Positions 1 to 5,762 of a stretch of DNA of 11,464 nucleotides are shown piece by piece; the stretch's first letter is position 1, and the number at the start of each line of letters is the position of its first letter. Source of the DNA: an uncultured Pseudomonas sp. (GTDB lineage: Bacteria; Pseudomonadota; Gammaproteobacteria; Pseudomonadales; Pseudomonadaceae); assembly GCA_946886875.1 (NCBI GenBank), contig CAMPJN010000094.1, forward strand, positions 1-11,464, in the 5' to 3' direction. The translations under genes and the position numbers were made by a program. Under the pieces are notes generated by a model, which was not told the origin of the DNA, searched no databases, and saw only the letters and a list, made by a program, of their open reading frames with translations.

Positions 1-255
1 CATGTCCAGCGCCTGATTACGCAGGATGGCGGTCATCCAGGTCATCGGGTTGCCCAGGTCGGGCCGGTAGCTACCGGCCCGGTACCAGATTTTGCTGAAT
101 GCCTCCTGCAGCGCATCGTCCGCTTGCGAGCGCTGTTTGAGCAGGCGCATGGCGATGCCATACAGCTTGGGCGAGGCCAGTTCATAGAGCCGGGCGAAGG
201 CGCCGCGGTCTCCCAGGGCACTACGACTCAGCAGGTCAGTCAATGGCTCGTTCAT
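1..255 (-). CDS. ECF-family RNA polymerase sigma factor (partial, N-terminal 85 residues)
   Basis: Translation from the ATG at 255-253 gives an open frame of 85 codons that runs off the left edge, so the C-terminal part is missing. The visible part is sigma region 2. It has the helix around residues 20-50 (LYELASPKLYGIAMRLL, then a QADDALQEAF core-binding stretch) and the -10-recognition part around residues 56-85 (IWYRAGSYRPDLGNP, then TWMTAILRNQALDM). These are typical of extracytoplasmic-function sigma factors of the SigK-like type, which usually have an anti-sigma gene directly downstream; here that would lie outside the window. A modest ribosome site (AGGGA) lies 4-5 bases before the ATG. 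The gene follows the TPR gene in the same direction after a 91-bp gap and may share its promoter. The ECF call is firm; the subgroup and the signal sensed are not visible. Confidence 0.88.
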   Translation of the reverse strand, partial: MNEPLTDLLSRSALGDRGAFARLYELASPKLYGIAMRLLKQRSQADDALQEAFSKIWYRAGSYRPDLGNPMTWMTAILRNQALDM

Positions 256-300
256 GCAATCCCTAGACAATCCCTTGGATAAAACTTGGCGGACATTATG

Positions 301-325
301 GCCGCGGTGGGTGAGCCGCCGCGGC
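301..325 (-). other. Inverted repeat between TPR gene and ECF sigma gene
   Basis: A perfect 7-bp inverted repeat (GCCGCGG at 301-307 and CCGCGGC at 319-325) with an 11-nt loop sits in the 91-bp gap between the stop of the TPR gene and the sigma factor start. There is no T-run after it, so it is not a standard intrinsic terminator. It could attenuate or process a shared transcript. The function is inferred only. Confidence 0.3.
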
Positions 326-346
326 GCATCCGGCCCGCCAATGGCA

Positions 347-832
347 TCAATTATCGGCAAGCTGTTGTTGTTTGTGCGCGGCGATGGCCAGTTTCAGCTC
401 GCTGTATTCCTCGCAACCGAAGGTGCAGGCCTTGTCCAGTACGGCAAGGCGCTCCTGGGCTTTTTCCAGCTTGCCGGTTTCCAGATACAGGTGGCCAAGG
501 TAGTTGTTGGCGCCGCGATGCTCAGGCTGCAAGGCCAAAGCCTTCTGGTAGTAGTTCAGGGCCAAGTCGTAGCGTTTCAGCTTGCGATTACTGTAGCCCA
601 GCAGATTTTGTACATCGGCGTTGTTCGGGTCTTTGGCTGCTTCGACCTTGAGCAGTGCGATGGCTTTTTCGTACTCCCACTTGTCGATGGCCAGACGCGC
701 GGCGCCTATGCCCGAGGTTTCGACCACTTTGGCGGGTTTGGCCGGAGCCGAATAGTCGGCGGCGGAGACCATGCCGGTAAATGCGAAAATCACCGCGCCG
801 ATCAGGGTCTTGAACTGGATTGTGCTGGACAT
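347..832 (-). CDS. Secreted tetratricopeptide-repeat protein with C-terminal CTFGC motif
   Basis: The 161-residue protein begins with a Sec-type signal peptide: Lys8, a hydrophobic stretch to about residue 22, and likely cleavage after VSA near residue 24. This predicts a periplasmic location. Residues about 43-138 form two to three TPR units with the usual hydrophobic/Ala/Gly spacing, for example ADVQNLLGYSNRKLKRYDLA and GANNYLGHLYLETGKLEKA. The last TPR-like helix is followed by C136-T-F-G-C140 and EEYSELKLAI. I recall this C-terminal block as conserved in proteobacterial TPR proteins encoded next to ECF sigma factors, so the cysteine pair may be functional (disulfide or metal). A strong ribosome site (AAGGAAG) lies about 6 bases before the ATG at 832. 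The sigma factor lies downstream, suggesting a role in the same regulon or in signalling. The exact function is unknown. Confidence 0.85.
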   Translation of the reverse strand: MSSTIQFKTLIGAVIFAFTGMVSAADYSAPAKPAKVVETSGIGAARLAIDKWEYEKAIALLKVEAAKDPNNADVQNLLGYSNRKLKRYDLALNYYQKALALQPEHRGANNYLGHLYLETGKLEKAQERLAVLDKACTFGCEEYSELKLAIAAHKQQQLADN

Positions 833-872
833 CGATAGCTTCCTTCAGTGGGTTTTAAGTAACGACACTGAT

Positions 873-902
873 AGATACGGCGGAGAAGGGCGTTTGGTTA
901 CA
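873..902 (-). promoter_or_regulatory. Candidate ECF-sigma promoter upstream of the TPR/sigma pair
   Basis: Reading the minus strand, TGTAACC (902-896) is followed after 16 bases by CGTATCT (879-873). The AAC-containing -35 and a CGT-type -10 at 16-bp spacing are the classic ECF promoter form. The predicted start would leave a leader of about 35 nt before the TPR ATG at 832. An ECF promoter directly ahead of a TPR-ECF gene pair fits autoregulation. It is predicted from motif form only. Confidence 0.5.
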
Positions 903-981
903 CCGGGACCAGGAAAGAAAGTCAGATAATGCAAGCAAGGCAGCGTCGCGGGCATTGGCCCACCTCATTTCGATACGTGGC

Positions 982-1408
982 CTAGCCGTACATCCGGGCC
1001 AGCGAGCCAGCGAGGAAACAGAAAAAGCCTAGCGCCGAGCCCACCATGGGGATACGAAACCAGTATTTCTTCGACAGCAGAAGGTAAATCAAGGCAACCA
1101 GGGGGGCTGTAGACAGCAGGAAGATCGAACCTTGCAGAAAGGCGCTATGCAGGATGGCGAAGTAGAGCAGGGTAACGGCGAAAAACAACAGACCGACGCC
1201 GTGGCTGATATTGAACCCAACCCATGCGCCACATGTCGGTTTCCTTGGTCAACGCCAGCGTGGATTCTTTCATCAGGCCCATAACCCCGGATTTATAAGG
1301 GATCAGGCGTTTGGGGTTGTAGGTGTCTGCGATCGTATAGGCCGTATGCAACAGGCCCAGTAGCAGAAAAGGCATGCAGCCCGCGATATACAGGTATTTT
1401 GTCAGCAT
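982..1408 (-). pseudogene. Small integral membrane protein, frameshifted
   Basis: Two overlapping frames join into one membrane protein. The upstream frame (start 1408) reads MLTKYLYIAGCMPFLLLGLL... to ...TKETDMWRMGW and then turns into basic, non-hydrophobic sequence. The correct continuation, FNISHGVGLLFFAVTLLYF... to the stop at 982, lies in another frame. Joined, it would be about 143 residues with about four membrane helices. The ATG has a good ribosome site (TAGGAG, about 6 bases away), so the upstream start is real. The switch falls near 1214-1224 at a two-copy GGGTT repeat (AACCCAACCC on the plus strand); one more 5-bp copy would restore WVGFNISHG. It could be a true mutation or a sequencing error. 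I do not know a function for this membrane family. Confidence 0.75.
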
Positions 1409-1562
1409 CTGTAGCTCCTATCGGCGCAATCTCGATTTGGCCCGCTGCGTCAGGATAGGTGATCTGCCAGAACCAGGCGCAGCCATCTCTTCCATTGCAG
1501 CGTTACCCAGCCGGGTGAGCAGTACCGTCTTCCCGCTGTTTTGCACGAGTACACAGGCCGTT

Positions 1563-2219
1563 ATGAAAAGCGTTTTTATAATTGCAGTAGCTGCCCTGGT
1601 TGGCGCGGCCAGTCTGTTTTCTTATCAGCAGAGGGATATGGTGGCGGGCTTCGCGCCGAGCCCTTCGCAAAGCAGCGCGCGATCGCAGCTGGTAGTGGCA
1701 TCTGGCGCGCCAGCGGCTAGCCCAGCCAATAATCCGCTTGTCGAGGGGCCTGGCGCATCGGCAGCGGTGATTCCTGTTGCGCTGGCCGAACACCCGGGTT
1801 CACTGGATATTCCGGTGGTCGGTATAACGGTCGAGCAGCTTGTCGACACCTTCAACGACACACGCGGCAGCGGGCTACACGAAGCGATCGACATCATGGC
1901 GCCGCTGAAGACGCCGGTGGTTGCGGTCGACGATGGCCCGCTGGTAAAGCTCTTCGACAGCGTGGCCGGCGGCCTGACCCTCTATCAATACGATGCCAGT
2001 GGCAGCTTCGCTTATTACTACGCGCACCTGGATAGCTACGCAGCGGGTTTGGTGGAAGGTCAGGAACTCAAGCGCGGCGAACTGCTCGGTTACGTCGGCG
2101 TCAGCGGTAACGCCAACGCCCTGGCGCCACATCTGCATTTCGCGGTTTTCCAGCTCGGCCCGGAGAAGCGCTGGTGGCAAGGTACGGCGATCAACCCTTA
2201 TCCCTTGTTCAAACGCTGA
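1563..2219 (+). CDS. M23-family (LytM-type) zinc metallopeptidase, membrane-anchored or periplasmic
   Basis: This is a 218-residue protein. Residues about 3-20 form a hydrophobic signal peptide or anchor, followed by an Ala/Ser/Pro-rich linker (about 30-80) and a C-terminal peptidase M23 domain. The zinc and catalytic residues are present: H106 and D110 in GLHEAID, H155 in YYYAHLD, and H190-x-H192 in APHLHF. It is therefore predicted to be an active endopeptidase cutting peptidoglycan cross-bridges in the periplasm. The start at 1563 was chosen because the signal sequence begins there; an in-frame ATG at 1374 would add an unlikely 63-residue leader overlapping the divergent membrane gene. The ribosome site is weak (AGG about 6 bases away). 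The gene is transcribed away from the broken membrane gene and converges on the SRPBCC gene with a 40-bp gap. The substrate bond is not determined by the sequence. Confidence 0.88.
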   Translation: MKSVFIIAVAALVGAASLFSYQQRDMVAGFAPSPSQSSARSQLVVASGAPAASPANNPLVEGPGASAAVIPVALAEHPGSLDIPVVGITVEQLVDTFNDTRGSGLHEAIDIMAPLKTPVVAVDDGPLVKLFDSVAGGLTLYQYDASGSFAYYYAHLDSYAAGLVEGQELKRGELLGYVGVSGNANALAPHLHFAVFQLGPEKRWWQGTAINPYPLFKR

Positions 2220-2259
2220 GGACGGTGCGCGCTGTGACAGTCGCGGTTGCCACGACCAA

Positions 2260-2721
2260 TCAGGCGCTTGTGCCGAGGTAACGCGCCAGCATGCGGTGCC
2301 GATGGCTAAAGAACGCACGGACGATTCTGCAGCACAGCCAACCGGCGGTTCTCGGCTCGAAGGTCAACTCATCGGTCAGTACGCAGCCACCATCCGCCGC
2401 TGATCTGAGTTGGCGCGAGTGCCGCCAGCTACGCATGCTGCCCATGGGCGACTGCTCGACGAAGCCCACACCTTCTTCGAGGCTGACCAGGGTGAGGTCG
2501 GAATAATCGAAGGGAATCAGATGGAACAGGCTGATCCAGCTGCGAAACATCGGCTGGCCGGGTTGGAACGCAAGCGAACGGAGATCGCTTACCCCGCTTG
2601 GTTTGGACATATGCAGATAAGGCGACATTTCCCTGGAAATGCCAGCGAAAGAAGTCATCCAGTCCCAGACGGTGGAAGGCGATGCTGCCAGGTGCGTCGA
2701 GAATGTCAGCTGGTACTGCAT
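2260..2721 (-). CDS. SRPBCC-superfamily (polyketide cyclase/dehydrase-like) protein
   Basis: This 153-residue protein starts MQYQLTFSTHLAASPSTVWD, the usual N-terminal strand plus helix of START/Bet v1-like (SRPBCC) proteins. The middle has alternating strands (FRSWISLFHLIPFDYSDLTL, then FVEQSPMGSMRSWRHSRQL) and the end a long helix with FFSHRHRMLARYL, as in single-domain SRPBCC proteins. The fold forms a hydrophobic ligand cavity; the ligand is unknown and the protein is probably cytosolic. It is the last gene of a same-strand cluster, 70 bp after the NTF2-like gene. The start is uncertain: an in-frame ATG at 2736 would add five residues, and neither has a strong ribosome site, though GAAGA precedes the 2721 ATG. 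The Cys129-Cys130 pair near the last helix is unexplained. Confidence 0.75.
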   Translation of the reverse strand: MQYQLTFSTHLAASPSTVWDWMTSFAGISREMSPYLHMSKPSGVSDLRSLAFQPGQPMFRSWISLFHLIPFDYSDLTLVSLEEGVGFVEQSPMGSMRSWRHSRQLRSAADGGCVLTDELTFEPRTAGWLCCRIVRAFFSHRHRMLARYLGTSA

Positions 2722-2791
2722 GGGGTGCGTCTTCATTGAGGGCGGAATAATTGCAGCGGACGGACGGTCTGCCCACATGCGTGGCAGGCGT

Positions 2792-3337
2792 TCAACCTCT
2801 TGTGAGATAGCGCACGACCTGGGCGATAGACTCAACTGGCGGGGCGGCTGCTTCCACTTGCGCGGCCGATGACCACGGATACTCGAGTTTCGCCATCCAT
2901 TGATAGGTGGATTCGAGCGATTCGGGTGGTAGCACCTGCATCGCCTCGATAGTAATGACCAGGTTCGTCGCCAGGCCCGTGGAGCCTGTTTCGAATCTCC
3001 AGTCATACCGGCCACATCCTACCCGCACGGTCTTGCTGCTTTTCTCGGACATGACGACCAGCCAATCACATGCGAATGTCTGTGTGTCCGATGCTGGCCG
3101 TGTCATATAGAAGGAATAAACGTTTTCATAGGTCTGGCCGAAGTTGCCGACCAGAACATCGGCTATTGCCGCACGGCCTTCGGTGAATGCCGGGAAGGCA
3201 ATCTCGCTGGCCCGGTTGCGCACCTCGAGCTTGGCGTCGGCTGAGAACACCCAGGCTAATAGATGGGGACGGTTTTCGTCCTTGGCCCGAAAGTAATTGC
3301 GTAATACTTCTTCACGGCTTAACGGGGTAGCGAACAT
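2792..3337 (-). CDS. NTF2-like (SnoaL-type) superfamily protein, copy 1
   Basis: This 181-residue protein resembles bacterial 'nuclear transport factor 2 family' proteins. It has an N-terminal helix (SREEVLRNYFRAKDENRPHLL), then strand and helix segments (LEVRNRASEIAFPAFTEGRAAIADVLV, YENVYSFYMTR, FACDWLVVMSEKSSKTVRVGCGRYDWRF), giving a cone-shaped alpha+beta barrel with a central pocket. The domain covers about residues 7-135. The tail (residues 136-181, LPPESLESTYQWMAKLEYPW and beyond) is longer than in minimal SnoaL proteins. No catalytic residues can be assigned with certainty. A weak GGAAA site precedes the ATG at 3337. It lies 66 bp downstream of a second NTF2-like gene with little overall sequence likeness, so the two are not a recent duplication. 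Confidence 0.75.
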   Translation of the reverse strand: MFATPLSREEVLRNYFRAKDENRPHLLAWVFSADAKLEVRNRASEIAFPAFTEGRAAIADVLVGNFGQTYENVYSFYMTRPASDTQTFACDWLVVMSEKSSKTVRVGCGRYDWRFETGSTGLATNLVITIEAMQVLPPESLESTYQWMAKLEYPWSSAAQVEAAAPPVESIAQVVRYLTRG

Positions 3338-3403
3338 GATATTTCCAGCTATTGCATCGGCGTGGTGTGGGGAGTGAATCGGTTTGAGTCAGGTCTATTG
3401 CCG

Positions 3404-3856
3404 TTAATCGATCAAGGGCGCACAAGCCGCCTCGTCGACGCCGCCAGCTTGCTGAATGGCAAGGTTTTCCAACAGCAGCTTGGTATCGCAGTAGATGTGC
3501 ACCGAAACACCTTTGCCCCACACCAGGCGGATCATATGCACGCCGCAGTTCGAGCGCTTTTCGTTATTCAACAGGGTATAGCTGTCCGTCCATTCGACTG
3601 CGACCAGGGTGTTCCACGGCCAACCGCTTACGGCAATGTTGCGTATATCAAAGTTTATATTGGGGAAAATCTTGTACAGGCGCTGATACCAGGCCCTGGT
3701 CGTCGGCATGCTGGTACGCAAACCGGAGAGGGCATGGGTGCCAACAAACCAATGCTCGAACTCAGGGGCCAGCCCCGTAAGAATCGGCTCATAGTCGCCC
3801 TTGTTAAGCGCGCGAAATAGGTTTTTTACGATTACCCGAATGACGGCGTGGTACAT
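3404..3856 (-). CDS. NTF2-like (SnoaL-type) superfamily protein, copy 2
   Basis: This 150-residue protein has the SnoaL/NTF2 order: first helices (VKNLFRALNKGDYEPILTGLAPEF), the H-G-x-x-T-like turn region (FVGTHALSGLRTSMPTTRAW), helix YQRLYKIFPNINF, then strands with AVEWTDSYTLLNNE and GVHMIRLVWGKGVSVHIYCDT. The last reads like the usual H-x-I-R-x-x-x-G-K segment of SnoaL-like isomerases and cyclases. The start at 3856 is chosen because AGGGAG lies six bases before that ATG; the in-frame ATG at 3874 lies upstream of this ribosome site and has none of its own. It follows the cupin gene in the same direction. A small-molecule isomerase, cyclase or binding role is possible but not shown. Confidence 0.78.
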   Translation of the reverse strand: MYHAVIRVIVKNLFRALNKGDYEPILTGLAPEFEHWFVGTHALSGLRTSMPTTRAWYQRLYKIFPNINFDIRNIAVSGWPWNTLVAVEWTDSYTLLNNEKRSNCGVHMIRLVWGKGVSVHIYCDTKLLLENLAIQQAGGVDEAACAPLID

Positions 3857-3904
3857 GAAACGCTCCCTGTACATGAATTCGATGCTGCAACCAGGTCGCA
3901 GAGG

Positions 3905-4270
3905 CTATATCCAGTGTTGGTTATCGATGGCGACGGTTAACTCGCTCTCGGTGGTGCCGGTGTGTTGCGTCGCCTTGGGTTCGAACATCAGCACCTGGGC
4001 TTCTTCCATCGCTTCGGGTTTATGTTCCACCCCTCTGGGTACGATGAAACATTCGCCCTCATTCAGGGTGATGCTTTTCTCTCGCAGGTGAATGACGATA
4101 GTGCCTTTGATTACTTGAAAGAATTCATCTTCATTGGCATGGGCGTGCCAAACCATCTCGCCTTTGAACTTGGCCAGTTTTACGTATTGGCCATTGAGTT
4201 CGCCCACTATCTTCGGCGACCAATAGCCCTCGACCAGCTTGAACTTCTCTTGCAGGTTGATTCTGTTCAT
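3905..4270 (-). CDS. Single-domain cupin protein with intact metal site
   Basis: The protein has 121 residues. Cupin motif 1 is present with H42-A-H44, then E49 and G56 (HAHANEDEFFQVIKG). Motif 2 is G72-x5-P78-R-G80-V-E-H83. The four usual metal ligands (two His, Glu, His) are therefore intact, so it should bind Fe, Mn, Zn or Ni in the cytosol. The usual Asn after motif 2 is replaced by Ala87. The N-terminus (MNRINLQEKFKLVEGYWSPKIVGELNG) matches the small 'cupin domain-containing' proteins found across proteobacteria, whose substrates are mostly unknown. A good ribosome site (GGGAG) lies about 7 bases before the ATG at 4270. It is encoded 48 bp after the LysE-type transporter and before the two NTF2-like genes. 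Confidence 0.88.
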   Translation of the reverse strand: MNRINLQEKFKLVEGYWSPKIVGELNGQYVKLAKFKGEMVWHAHANEDEFFQVIKGTIVIHLREKSITLNEGECFIVPRGVEHKPEAMEEAQVLMFEPKATQHTGTTESELTVAIDNQHWI

Positions 4271-4279
4271 ATCGAACTC

Positions 4280-4316
4280 CCAAGTCGTAGCGGTGAGAAG
4301 CAGGTCGATGACTTGG
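4280..4316. repeat. Inverted repeat between lysE-type gene and cupin gene
   Basis: A perfect 7-bp inverted repeat, CCAAGTC (4280-4286) and GACTTGG (4310-4316) with a 23-bp spacer, fills most of the 48-bp gap between the LysE-type stop codon and the cupin start. It ends close to the cupin ribosome site. It could be an operator or a loose hairpin, and could also be chance. Confidence 0.25.
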
Positions 4317-4318
4317 CG

Positions 4319-4933
4319 TCACCGCTCGCTGGCGGCCAGATTTGCCCCAAGGCCGGCAAAGGCCGCGGCGAAACCGCGACGCAGCCAGGTTTGCACCTGC
4401 GGCGACTCGACAACGGCTTTGCGAAATGCATGGGCGAGAAAGCCATAAGCGACGAATACGATGAAGGTCATCGCCATAAATACCGTGCTCAGCAGCACAA
4501 GCTGCGCGAAGGCATCGCTGGTGCCCGGCTGAATGAATTGCGGCAGGAAGGCGAGAAAGAACAGGGTCAACTTGGGGTTGAGGATATTGAGCAGAAACGC
4601 CTTTAGTACCAGATGAGAGGCCGAGTTTCTGGTCGAGCTGCTATCGACGGCAAAAGCGGATTTGTCGCGCCAGGTGGCATAGGCGATATAGAGCAAATAA
4701 GCGACCCCGGCATACTTCAGCGCCTGAAAGGCGAGCGCGCTGCTGTGCAGGACGGCGGCCAAGCCGAGGACCGTGGCCATAAGATGGGGAACGATGCCAG
4801 CGGTGCAGCCGAGCGCGGCGAATACGCTGGCCTTGCGACCCTGAGTCAGGCCGGCGGAGATCGTATAAATCACTCCGGTTCCCGGAATAAGCACCACGAT
4901 CAACGAAGTGATAAGGAATTCAAGGCTGATCAT
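4319..4933 (-). CDS. LysE/RhtB-family amino-acid (or small metabolite) exporter
   Basis: This 204-residue hydrophobic protein has about six membrane helices in the inner membrane. The family signature is clear: P17-G18 in LIVVLIPGTG followed by GLTQGRKASVFAALGCTAGI, then helix LKYAGVAYLLYIAYATWR (about 72-89). The conserved fourth segment is FLLNILNPKLTLFFLAFLPQFI (about 113-134). Family members export amino acids, homoserine lactones or related metabolites by proton antiport; the substrate here cannot be read from sequence. A strong ribosome site (AAGGAG, about 6 bases away) precedes the ATG at 4933. It starts 53 bp after the hydrolase gene and is followed by the cupin gene, so it could export a product of this cluster, which is inference. 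Confidence 0.9.
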   Translation of the reverse strand: MISLEFLITSLIVVLIPGTGVIYTISAGLTQGRKASVFAALGCTAGIVPHLMATVLGLAAVLHSSALAFQALKYAGVAYLLYIAYATWRDKSAFAVDSSSTRNSASHLVLKAFLLNILNPKLTLFFLAFLPQFIQPGTSDAFAQLVLLSTVFMAMTFIVFVAYGFLAHAFRKAVVESPQVQTWLRRGFAAAFAGLGANLAASER

Positions 4934-4986
4934 GGAAGGCTCCTTGCGATGGTTGATGGTCGCGGCTATTCCAGTTGAACGGGCAA

Positions 4987-5595
4987 TTAGATGGTGGTGC
5001 GAAGGTGTTGATCGATCAAGGGCGCAATGTCTTCGGCAAAGGTATTGCCAAGGTTGTGATCCCCGCCTGGGAACACATGCAGCTGTGCGCAGGGTAACAG
5101 CGCCTCCAGACGCTGGCCCACCGCGACCGGGCTGATCGGGTCGGCGTCGCCCCAGAGCAGCAGGGTGGGGATGGCCAGCGTGGCGAGCTTGGCTGTCAGG
5201 TCTTGATGGTAGGCGCCGAACCAGCGGGGCAATCCGGGGTTGGCCGCGAAGAACCCTGGCCGCCAGTCTTCCGCGCCGAAGCCTGCCATATCCATGCCGC
5301 CGGAGGTAACTGTCAGCACCAGATGGGTGACCAGTTGCGGCTTTTCCAGCGCGGCCAATACCGCGATAACCCCGCCCATGGATTGCGCGATCAATGCCGT
5401 TGGGGTTTGGATCTGCGCAACGATCCGTGCAGCCAGGTCATCGAGTCCCTGGATGTCCGCATCCGCAGGTGTGGAAGCAAATCCAGGCCAGCCGATATGG
5501 ACTTTTTCGGCGGGGTGAGCGAGTCGTTGTGCGACCGGCAACCAGAACTGCGTATTGCCGGAGGCGCCGGGAAGGAAGAGCAGCTTGGATGGCAT
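4987..5595 (-). CDS. Alpha/beta hydrolase
   Basis: A 202-residue protein with the alpha/beta hydrolase fold. It has an oxyanion-side LPGASGN loop (residues 8-14) and a nucleophile elbow A-Q-S72-M-G-G. The acid lies in LLWGDADPISP (D150 or D152) and the histidine is H180 in FPGGDHNLG. The triad is complete, so an esterase, thioesterase or lactonase-like activity is expected in the cytosol. It is shorter than many family members (usually 250-300 residues), with a reduced cap between about residues 98 and 135. The start at 5595 was chosen because the fold begins right after it; an upstream ATG at 5691 would put 32 extra residues inside a palindromic repeat. No strong ribosome site is seen at either. 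It is the first gene of the same-strand run down to 2260. Confidence 0.85.
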   Translation of the reverse strand: MPSKLLFLPGASGNTQFWLPVAQRLAHPAEKVHIGWPGFASTPADADIQGLDDLAARIVAQIQTPTALIAQSMGGVIAVLAALEKPQLVTHLVLTVTSGGMDMAGFGAEDWRPGFFAANPGLPRWFGAYHQDLTAKLATLAIPTLLLWGDADPISPVAVGQRLEALLPCAQLHVFPGGDHNLGNTFAEDIAPLIDQHLRTTI

Positions 5596-5659
5596 CGTGA
5601 AGGTCTGAAAGTAGGAGGGCGGGAGTTTACTGTGGCGAGGCGGATGGCCAGCAACAATC

Positions 5660-5742
5660 GGTAGGTTGGCACTGAGCGCAGCGATGCCCAACAGGCATCG
5701 GCATGTCGTTGGGTTTCGCTGCGCTCCTCAACCCAACCTACC
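5660..5742. repeat. Palindromic intergenic repeat (paired REP/BIME-like element)
   Basis: The ends are perfect 10-bp inverted repeats: GGTAGGTTGG (5660-5669) and CCAACCTACC (5733-5742). Inside are two more matching pairs, GAGCGCAGCGA (5674-5684) with TCGCTGCGCTC (5716-5726), and CCCAAC (5687-5692) with GTTGGG (5708-5713). The whole 83 bp can fold as one long hairpin. Each half can also fold alone; for example GTTGGGTT (5708-5715) pairs with AACCCAAC (5730-5737). I recognise the GTTGGGTTTCGCTGCGCT core as a repeat often seen between genes in environmental Pseudomonas, from memory only. It lies just downstream of the aer stop codon, where it could act as a terminator or mRNA stabiliser. Confidence 0.8.
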
Positions 5743-5762
5743 AACACCTAATAGGGGCATTG

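Noticed and set aside
254..838. Plus-strand open frame opposite the TPR gene
   Set aside because: The minus strand encodes a signal peptide and TPR motifs with a strong ribosome site; the plus frame shows no recognisable protein.
1409..1562. Searched for divergent promoters between the broken membrane gene and the M23 gene
   Set aside because: No convincing -35/-10 pair was seen on either strand; the weak ribosome site of the M23 gene is the only signal.
2220..2259. Searched for a shared terminator between the converging M23 and SRPBCC genes
   Set aside because: No stem with an acceptable loop and T-run was found in this 40-bp gap.
3962..4606. Plus-strand open frame of 214 codons spanning the cupin and LysE genes
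   Set aside because: It crosses two well-supported minus-strand genes and has no recognisable domain.
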